6,458 bases of DNA from Phycisphaerales bacterium (GTDB taxonomy: Bacteria > Planctomycetota > Phycisphaerae > Phycisphaerales > SM1A02): NCBI GenBank assembly GCA_018882625.1, contig VERO01000138.1, forward strand, positions 1 through 6,458, given 5' to 3'. Both the position numbers and the translations under genes were made by a program. The notes under the pieces were generated by a model. The model did no database searches, was not told the DNA's origin, and saw only the letters and a list, made by a program, of their open reading frames with translations. How positions within the stretch are numbered: position 1 is the stretch's first letter; every line of letters begins with the position of its first letter. Of this stretch, positions 1 to 4,893 are shown in pieces.

Positions 1-1
1 C

Positions 2-139
2 AGCGGATCGCTTCGAGTGCTCCGGGGCGGCAGCTGCATTGGCGGCTCGGATGCGTGCCGCGCCTCCGGCCGCATTGCTGTTGACCCGTCAGTCGACCTG
101 CTGATTGATGCCGGCTTCCGTGTCGCGCGGAGCCCCTGA
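2..139 (+). CDS. C-terminal end of an FGE-sulfatase (SUMF1-like) domain protein, 5' truncated by the window
   Basis: An open frame enters from the left edge and gives 45 residues before TGA at 137-139. Two short signatures typical of the end of the formylglycine-generating-enzyme (SUMF1/EgtB/PvdO) fold are visible: R-V-L-R-G-G-S-C about 40 residues from the end, and A-G-F-R-V-A-R-S-P at the terminus. Between them is A-C-R-A-S-G-R, which matches the usual C-R-x-x-x-R spacing. In the family the first motif is usually R-G-G-S-W; here the aromatic is Cys. Known family roles are oxidation of a sulfatase Cys to formylglycine, sulfoxide synthesis (EgtB) or non-catalytic binding modules. The catalytic region is outside the window, so the activity cannot be chosen. 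The gene converges on the ion-channel gene and ends 60 bp from it, so it is not part of the efflux units. The call rests on motif recognition in a short fragment. Confidence 0.72.
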   Translation, partial: SGSLRVLRGGSCIGGSDACRASGRIAVDPSVDLLIDAGFRVARSP

Positions 140-180
140 GTCGATCGGCGAGACCGGTCTCGCCGCGATCCGATTGACTC
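138..180. terminator. Hairpin between convergent genes, candidate bidirectional terminator
   Basis: The core at 147-164 is a perfect 18-bp palindrome (GGCGAGACCGGTCTCGCC), able to form a 7-bp stem with a CCGG loop. Further pairing is possible outside it: GATC 143-146 with GATC 167-170, and GAGTC 138-142 with GACTC 176-180, separated by small asymmetric bulges. It begins at the stop codon of the left gene and lies 20 bases past the stop of the channel gene, where a shared terminator is expected. Neither side has a T tract, so classical intrinsic termination is not assured. It could instead be an mRNA 3'-end stabiliser or a protein-binding dyad. Confidence 0.42.
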
Positions 181-199
181 GCTTCGCCCTCCGTGTCTC

Positions 200-1120
200 C
201 TATCGTCCGCGCCGCAGGTCTGCGCGCATCTCGGCCAGCAGCCGCTCGAGCTGCGCGAGGCGCTCCGCCAGCAGGGCATCGTGCGGCTGCTCGGTGCCGG
301 GCGCATGCAGCCGCGGCAGCGGGGATGAGCTCGCCGGCGGGTCCGCGCCGCCGCGCTCCCCATCCGGCAGCTCGCTCATGCTGTTGACGATCACGCCGAC
401 CAGCAGGTTGAGGAAGATCATCGTGCCCGTCATGATGAAGCTCACGAAGAAGATCGGCGCGGCGATAGGCGACGCGACACCCGGCGCACCGTCCGGCCTT
501 GGCAGCCCGCGCATCTGCGCCTGCATGAGGTCGAGCCATCCCTCGAGCGTCAGCACCCCGAACATCGTGAGCAGGCTTGACCACAGCGAGCCGAAGTGCT
601 CGGGATCGTTCGCGCCGAAGAGGTGCACGCCCATCACGCTGTACGTGTAGAGCATCGTGAACAGCAGCAGCGTGATCCAGCCGAAGCTCGGCAGGCTGCG
701 CAGCAGCGCCCCCACGATCATCTGCAGCCGCGGCAGCGCGGACACGAGACGCAGGCTTCGCGCCACGCGGCCCAGCCGCAGCACCTGCACGAAGTTCGAG
801 TTGAGCGGCAGCACGCACAGCACGGTCACGGTGAAGTCGAACAGGTTCCAGGGGTCGAGGAAGTAGCGCCACGGCTGGCGGCCCCACGCGGCGATCTTGA
901 CGATCACCTCGATCACGAAGACCGCAATGACCGCCAAGTCGACGATCCTGATTGCGCCCCCCCAGGACTCGTGCACCGCGGGCACGGTGTCGAGGCCGAC
1001 GAGCACCGCACCAAGCAGGATTGCCGCGAACACCACGCTCTTGAAGGCGGTCGAATTGGCGACAGCCGCCGCAGCGTTTCCCGTTGGAACGTTCCCAGTG
1101 GCGAAGGAGAGGGAGCTCAT
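200..1120 (-). CDS. Single-domain six-TM voltage-gated cation channel (NaChBac/NavAb-type ion transport protein), filter TLEGWLD
   Basis: A 306-residue inner-membrane channel subunit expected to form a homotetramer. The order is that of the bacterial ion-transport family: S1 about 25-45; S2 about 58-78 with Glu71 and Lys75; S3 starting at the D-P-W-N-x-F-D-F motif (89-96); S4 with arginines at every third position (R115, R118, R121, R124); S5 about 146-168; pore helix about 178-190; filter T191-L-E-G-W-L-D197; S6 about 222-248 with N-L-L-V-G-V-I-V-N. The C-terminal 281-304 is a heptad-like helix rich in Leu, Glu and Arg, matching the cytoplasmic coiled coil of NavMs/NaChBac-type channels. NaChBac and NavAb carry L-E-S-W; here Ser is Gly and an Asp follows two residues after Trp, suggesting Ca2+ permeation (inference). 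The ATG at 1120-1118 shares its A with the TGA of the mdtN-like gene. No good Shine-Dalgarno precedes it, so translation is probably coupled. An upstream extension to 1519 is open but lies within mdtN and is not channel-like. Confidence 0.93.
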   Translation of the reverse strand: MSSLSFATGNVPTGNAAAAVANSTAFKSVVFAAILLGAVLVGLDTVPAVHESWGGAIRIVDLAVIAVFVIEVIVKIAAWGRQPWRYFLDPWNLFDFTVTVLCVLPLNSNFVQVLRLGRVARSLRLVSALPRLQMIVGALLRSLPSFGWITLLLFTMLYTYSVMGVHLFGANDPEHFGSLWSSLLTMFGVLTLEGWLDLMQAQMRGLPRPDGAPGVASPIAAPIFFVSFIMTGTMIFLNLLVGVIVNSMSELPDGERGGADPPASSSPLPRLHAPGTEQPHDALLAERLAQLERLLAEMRADLRRGR

Positions 1121-2232
1121 CACAGATCCGAGAGTTCGGGTGGGCGGTCTGGCATCAGCGGCAGCCCGTAGAACCAGTCGGGCAGGATGCGCTCGACCCA
1201 AGGCGGAATCGTCGAGGTCTTGTCCATGAACACGATGACCGTTGCGGTCGCGCCCATACGGTAGGGCTGTCCCTCGTTGGCGGCAGGAAGCGTGACGCGC
1301 ACCGGGAAACGCTGCGCCAGACGCACCCAGTCGAGCATGGGCTGCGTGGTGGGGAGCCCGTTCTGGTCGACTTCGTAGGGCATGTTCAGCGCCCACCCGA
1401 TGCCTTGCACGACGCCCTCCACTGGCGAGTTGGGGTACGCCATCAGGTACACCTTCGTCTTCATCCCGGGCCTGATTCGGCGCAGCACCGTCTCCTGGAA
1501 GTTGGCCATCACGAACCACTGGCTGCCGTCGACCACCGTAAAGAGCAGGTCTCCGGCCTTCAGGTACGTGCCCGGCGAGATGTTCATGTTGGTGACGTAG
1601 CCGTCCACGGGCGAGCGCACGGTGCAGTACGCCAGCTCGAGCTTCGCCTTCTCGAGCGCCGCAAGTGCGGCAGTGCGTCGCACATTCACGTCGCCCACCT
1701 GGCCAAGCGCGTTCTCCGCAGCCTTGAGCTGCGCAATCCGCTCGTCCACCACCGCCTTGAGCGAGCGCACATCGCGCTTGGCCTTGTCGACGTCGTCAGG
1801 CGTGACGAACTGCTTGGCCAGCAGCGGCTCGATGCGCGCGAGGTACTGCTCGGCGTACAGCAGCTTCGCCTCGGCGTCGGTCACGGCCGAGCGCGCCGAG
1901 ACGATGTTGTCGCCGTACTCCTGGATCTGCAGGTCGACGAGCTTGATCTTGCTCTCGGCATCGAGCACCGCGAGCTCGAACGGACGGCGGTCGATGATGA
2001 AGAGCAGGTCGCCCTGCTTCACCGGCTGGTTGTCGACGACGGCCACCTCGACCACATACCCGCTCACGTTGGCCGACACCCCAACGATGTTCGCGCGCAC
2101 GCTTGCGTCGTCGGTGCGCGGATGCCGGGTGATGGACAGGAACACTGCGGCCGCCGAGTACAGCGCAAGCAGCGGCGCGCCCCACGCGACCGTGCGGCCC
2201 ACGACCCTGCGCACGCGCTGGGGGTCGCTCAT
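1120..2232 (-). CDS. mdtN: HlyD/EmrA-family periplasmic membrane fusion protein, MdtN-like
   Basis: A 370-residue adaptor linking an inner-membrane pump to an outer-membrane duct. It has a short cytoplasmic N-terminus and one membrane anchor (about 15-34). Next comes T-D-D-A-S-V-R-A-N, the usual entry to the first lipoyl half-motif (about 45-81, with S-G-Y-V-V-E-V and V-K-Q-G-D-L-L-F). An alpha-helical hairpin (about 84-195) is rich in Ala, Lys, Glu and Leu. The second lipoyl half (about 200-234) contains T-V-R-S-P-V-D-G-Y-V and a beta-barrel part follows, with R-F-P-V-R-V at 308-313. Length and order fit MdtN/EmrA/AaeA proteins. The ATG at 2232-2230 overlaps the ytcA-like stop as ATGA; GGGGA lies 10 bases upstream. 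A longer frame to 2391 is open but would lie inside ytcA. Neighbours YtcA, FUSC and TolC-type proteins make MdtN the best subfamily; the substrate cannot be deduced. Confidence 0.9.
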   Translation of the reverse strand: MSDPQRVRRVVGRTVAWGAPLLALYSAAAVFLSITRHPRTDDASVRANIVGVSANVSGYVVEVAVVDNQPVKQGDLLFIIDRRPFELAVLDAESKIKLVDLQIQEYGDNIVSARSAVTDAEAKLLYAEQYLARIEPLLAKQFVTPDDVDKAKRDVRSLKAVVDERIAQLKAAENALGQVGDVNVRRTAALAALEKAKLELAYCTVRSPVDGYVTNMNISPGTYLKAGDLLFTVVDGSQWFVMANFQETVLRRIRPGMKTKVYLMAYPNSPVEGVVQGIGWALNMPYEVDQNGLPTTQPMLDWVRLAQRFPVRVTLPAANEGQPYRMGATATVIVFMDKTSTIPPWVERILPDWFYGLPLMPDRPPELSDL

Positions 2233-2516
2233 GTGCGGTAGATCCCCAGCCACAGCAGCAGCACGCTGGCGACGTACACGCTGACGTACGTCAGCGGCAC
2301 CGGGCGCGCATGCTCCTCGACCGCCCACTTCCGCATCGCCCACCGCACCAGCAGCAGCGGCCCCACGGCAAGCACCATGCACACGAGCCACGCCGGAAAG
2401 AAGGCCCCGTCAATCTCGAAGATGGGGTCGCAGCCGGCACAGGCGAGCGCGACGAGCAGGGACGCCGCCGCCACTCGCAGCGAGCTGCAGCCTGTTCCAT
2501 GGCTCGCGTGTCGCAC
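2229..2516 (-). CDS. ytcA: YtcA-family small membrane lipoprotein-like protein
   Basis: A 95-residue protein beginning with GTG. The leader (R2, R14, then hydrophobic 15-28) ends at Cys29 in L-A-C-A-G-C-D-P. After it come the family-like D-G-A-F-F-P-A-W motif (about 36-43), a hydrophobic segment about 41-58, a basic loop, and a last hydrophobic segment about 74-92. Length, Cys position, the G-x-F/Y-F/Y-P-x-W motif and location directly before an MdtN-type gene match E. coli YtcA (about 91 residues, beside mdtNOP). Function is not established; by position it resembles AaeX/DUF1656 small proteins next to aromatic-acid efflux pumps. The lipobox is imperfect (Cys at -3), so lipidation is less sure. 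Asp30 after Cys29 would be an inner-membrane retention signal by the E. coli Lol rule. GTG at 2516 is chosen because AGGA lies seven bases upstream; a GTG at Val15 would remove the basic n-region. Confidence 0.8.
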   Translation of the reverse strand: MRHASHGTGCSSLRVAAASLLVALACAGCDPIFEIDGAFFPAWLVCMVLAVGPLLLVRWAMRKWAVEEHARPVPLTYVSVYVASVLLLWLGIYRT

Positions 2517-2523
2517 CGAGGGA

Positions 2524-2527
2524 TCCT
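2524..2527 (-). promoter_or_regulatory. Shine-Dalgarno for the ytcA-like gene
   Basis: AGGA on the minus strand lies seven bases before the GTG at 2516-2514. This spacing supports GTG as the true start. The same bases form one arm of the control-region inverted repeat. Confidence 0.6.
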
Positions 2528-2541
2528 AACCCGCGTGCCAT

Positions 2542-2545
2542 AGGA
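2542..2545 (+). promoter_or_regulatory. Probable Shine-Dalgarno for the mdtO-like gene
   Basis: AGGA lies 11 bases before the ATG at 2557, a rather long spacing. No better site precedes the in-frame GTG at 2572 or the ATG at 2602, so ATG 2557 is kept. Confidence 0.45.
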
Positions 2546-2556
2546 TTGCGTGCGGC

Positions 2557-4893
2557 ATGTTGTCGCGCGCAGTGATCGACTGGAAGGCGATCGTCGCCGA
2601 CATGGCGCCCACTCGGGACCGCGCCCTCGGCGGCTTGCGCTGCGCGCTGGCGATGTCGATCGCAGCGTTTTGGGGCATGGCCATCGAGCTGCCGCAGGCG
2701 TACTGGGGCATCATCAGCGCGGCGCTGCTGTCGCAGCCGCTGGCCACCACGACAACTGCGCGCACGCTGATGCGCGTGACGGGCACCGCAATCGGCGGCA
2801 TCATTGCCGTGTCGATGGCCGCGGCGTTCCTGGGGAACCCGCCGGCGTACCTGGTGTGCCTGGGCATCGTGTGCTTCTGCTCGGGCTACCTGTGGACCGG
2901 GTCGCGGTACCCGTATGCGGTGGCGGTCTTCTCGCTCACGGTGATGCTGATCACGTATGGAGGGATCACCGATCCCACCAATGTGCAGTCCACCGCGTGG
3001 TACCGAACCCTTGAGGTCTCGACTGGGGCGGTGGCGGTGGCCATCGCGACGGCGATCGTCCCCGGCGAACGGGCGTTCCCGAGGCTCCTGCGGCTCAGCG
3101 CGTCGAAGGTTCGGCGACTTGCGCACGGACTCGACCCGCTCATGGATCCGGGCGTGCATCGTGTCCAAGTCGAGCTCACGCTGGAGCCTGATGCGGCAGA
3201 GCGCTACATGGCGCTCCATGAGCTGCTCCGGCTGGCGCAAGGCGAGGACTCGGACGTATGGATGCACCGTGCGCGGTGGTTCGAGCTCATTGGCGCCATC
3301 GAGCGCACCCGCATCACGCTCGATGACGTGGGATTCGCGGCATCGGGACCCGACGCGCAGCGCGTGACGGGCCCGGTACGCGTGGAGCTCGTTGCAGTCG
3401 CGCGCGCGCTGCAGTCGAGCTGCGGGCGACTGGCCTGCGAGATCCAGGCGGCGGGCGCTGCGGGCTCAGGCGACTGGAGACCAGATGCGGTAGGCGATGC
3501 AGGTACCGACGCCGACGCCGATGCTGCCATGCAGGCTGTGCACGACCGCGTGCAGGAGCTGCGCATCTCGCATGCCATGGCGGCGCTGACCACGGAGGAC
3601 GCCGCGCGCCTCTACGGTCTCGTGCAGTCGCTCGATTCCGCCGTGCGCGACGTGCGGCGCTCGCACGAGCTGCTCATGGAGATCCGCGAGGTGCAGGAGC
3701 CCGCACGGGAGTTCCAGGCCAAGGCCGCCGAGGCAGCAGGCGTGTTCGCCATCCTGCCGATCGAGCCCTTCAAGGTCCGCCACGGCATGAAGAACGCGAT
3801 CGCGTGCGTGACCGGGCTGCTCCTGGCGCTGACGATCCCCGGCGGGTACGGGCCGCCGCTCATGATGACCGTCGCGCTGCTCTCGGCGACGCCCAACTTC
3901 GGCGCGATGATCCAGAAGAGCCTGCTGCGCTTCACCGGCACCCTCATCGGCGGCGCACTGGCGATCGCATTCATCGTGGTGGTGACCCCGAACCTCTTCA
4001 GCGTGGGTGGACTGCTCCTGAATGCCGCGCCGATTCTGTTCCTGTGCGGCTACCTGCTGTGCTGCGGATCGCGTGTGGCCTACGCAGGCCTGCAGATGGC
4101 GCTGACCTTCGGCATGGTGGTGCTGCCCACCAACGTGCCGTCCACCAACCTCTGGCCAGCGACAGACCGGCTGATCGGGGTCTTCGCGGGCGCGGCGATC
4201 GTGGGGATGGTCTTCAACTTCATCGCGCCCCACCGTGCGATGGACGACTACCGCGAAGGCATGGCCAAGATGTGCCGCGCAGTCGCCGACTACATCCGCC
4301 TCATCGCGGCGCTTCGCGCCAAGGAGGCCATCGCCGAGCCTGTGCGGTTCGGCATCCGGCGCCGTATGTACTCGGCGTCGGCGCGGGTGACCGAATCGGT
4401 CGCCGGAATGGATTTCGACCGCTCGAACCTGCGCAGCGGACTGAGCGACCAGGATCTCGCGATGGCGCCGTCGGAGGTGCGCGTGATGTACCGCGCCTCC
4501 ATTGCGCTCTCAGTCAGCCGGGCCGCCATGCCGGATCGCCCGCCCGAGGAGGTGCGTGCGGCGGTCGAGTCCGCGCTGGGCGCCATTGGCAGGGAGATTG
4601 AGGCGATCGCAGCAGTGTGGGACGCAGGCGGCGGCCGACTGGACCCCGCCATCGTGACCGCGCGCCGGTCTGCACTCGGCGTCGTGCATGCCGCGATGTC
4701 AGCCGAGCGGAAGGCCCACCCTGTGCTCCCGATGAGCACCACCGAGGCGGAGGCATTCGTGGGGCAGGTCGCGCACCTCGCCCGCATGAGCGCGCAGCTC
4801 GATGCCATGGGGGAGATCGTGCGACGGCTGGGAGGAGCACCTGCCGCCGATCCTGAACCTCAGGCGCGCCTGGAGCCGATAGCAACCACGTGA
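2557..4893 (+). CDS. mdtO: FUSC/aromatic-acid-exporter-family inner-membrane transport protein, MdtO-like
   Basis: A 778-residue protein with the two-halved plan of the FUSC (YccS/AaeB/MdtO) family. There is a first membrane block (about 25-168), a long soluble helical region (about 170-405), a second membrane block (about 410-557), and a soluble helical tail to 778. The halves repeat one another: R-x-T-G-T-x-I-G-G at 73-81 and 458-466, G-S-R at 115 and 504, and P-T-N-V-x-S-T at 140-146 and 524-530. In tripartite systems such proteins are proposed to move small, often aromatic, molecules into the periplasm for the MdtN/MdtP conduit. E. coli MdtO is about 680 residues; the extra length here lies in the soluble parts, including an Asp-Ala tract (D-A-D-A-D-A, 318-323). 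The stop overlaps the next gene's start as GTGA, so translation is likely coupled. MdtO is preferred over AaeB because of the YtcA neighbour. Confidence 0.9.
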   Translation: MLSRAVIDWKAIVADMAPTRDRALGGLRCALAMSIAAFWGMAIELPQAYWGIISAALLSQPLATTTTARTLMRVTGTAIGGIIAVSMAAAFLGNPPAYLVCLGIVCFCSGYLWTGSRYPYAVAVFSLTVMLITYGGITDPTNVQSTAWYRTLEVSTGAVAVAIATAIVPGERAFPRLLRLSASKVRRLAHGLDPLMDPGVHRVQVELTLEPDAAERYMALHELLRLAQGEDSDVWMHRARWFELIGAIERTRITLDDVGFAASGPDAQRVTGPVRVELVAVARALQSSCGRLACEIQAAGAAGSGDWRPDAVGDAGTDADADAAMQAVHDRVQELRISHAMAALTTEDAARLYGLVQSLDSAVRDVRRSHELLMEIREVQEPAREFQAKAAEAAGVFAILPIEPFKVRHGMKNAIACVTGLLLALTIPGGYGPPLMMTVALLSATPNFGAMIQKSLLRFTGTLIGGALAIAFIVVVTPNLFSVGGLLLNAAPILFLCGYLLCCGSRVAYAGLQMALTFGMVVLPTNVPSTNLWPATDRLIGVFAGAAIVGMVFNFIAPHRAMDDYREGMAKMCRAVADYIRLIAALRAKEAIAEPVRFGIRRRMYSASARVTESVAGMDFDRSNLRSGLSDQDLAMAPSEVRVMYRASIALSVSRAAMPDRPPEEVRAAVESALGAIGREIEAIAAVWDAGGGRLDPAIVTARRSALGVVHAAMSAERKAHPVLPMSTTEAEAFVGQVAHLARMSAQLDAMGEIVRRLGGAPAADPEPQARLEPIATT
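3508..3525 (+). repeat. Short tandem hexamer inside the mdtO-like gene (three copies)
   Basis: Three consecutive six-base units GACGCC, GACGCC and GATGCT encode D-A-D-A-D-A in the soluble region between the two membrane blocks. It looks like a small in-frame linker expansion and keeps the frame. Confidence 0.5.

Larger units (their letters stand above)
2517..2556. promoter_or_regulatory. 40-bp divergent control region with ATCCTA-N12-TAGGAT inverted repeat
   Basis: This is all the DNA between the divergent start codons of the ytcA-like gene (2516) and the mdtO-like gene (2557). It holds a perfect 6-bp inverted repeat, ATCCTA at 2523-2528 and TAGGAT at 2541-2546, centred two bases from the midpoint of the gap. 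Each arm reads TAGGAT towards its own gene, so each can serve as a Shine-Dalgarno (AGGA). Each also resembles a -10 hexamer (4 of 6 to TATAAT), but I see no acceptable -35 at 16-18 bp on either strand. The dyad could also be an operator controlling both arms. Either the promoters overlap completely or they lie inside the opposite genes. Confidence 0.5.

Noticed and set aside
1121..1519. Upstream extension of the channel reading frame by 133 codons
   Set aside because: The extension falls entirely within the MdtN-like coding region in another frame and has no membrane or channel features. The ATG sharing a base with the mdtN stop is the natural start.
1084..2241. Plus-strand open frame of 385 codons
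   Set aside because: It is antisense to the MdtN-like gene across its whole length. Its translation is His/Arg/Val-rich low-complexity sequence without domain motifs.
2518..2563. Sigma-70-type promoters for both arms in the intergenic gap
   Set aside because: TAGGAT can be read as a -10 on each strand, but hexamers 16-18 bp upstream match TTGACA poorly. The promoters were not called as separate features.
3466..4233. Minus-strand open frame of 255 codons opposite the FUSC gene, and several plus-frame alternatives there
   Set aside because: The translations are His/Gln/Arg- or Ala/Arg-rich and carry no family motif, while the FUSC frame is fully supported by membrane blocks and repeated motifs.
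2557..4893. An RND or MFS type pump as the inner-membrane component
   Set aside because: The two short membrane blocks separated by a soluble region of about 240 residues, and the repeated R-x-T-G-T-x-I-G-G motif, fit the FUSC family. They do not fit 12-TM RND or MFS/EmrB transporters.
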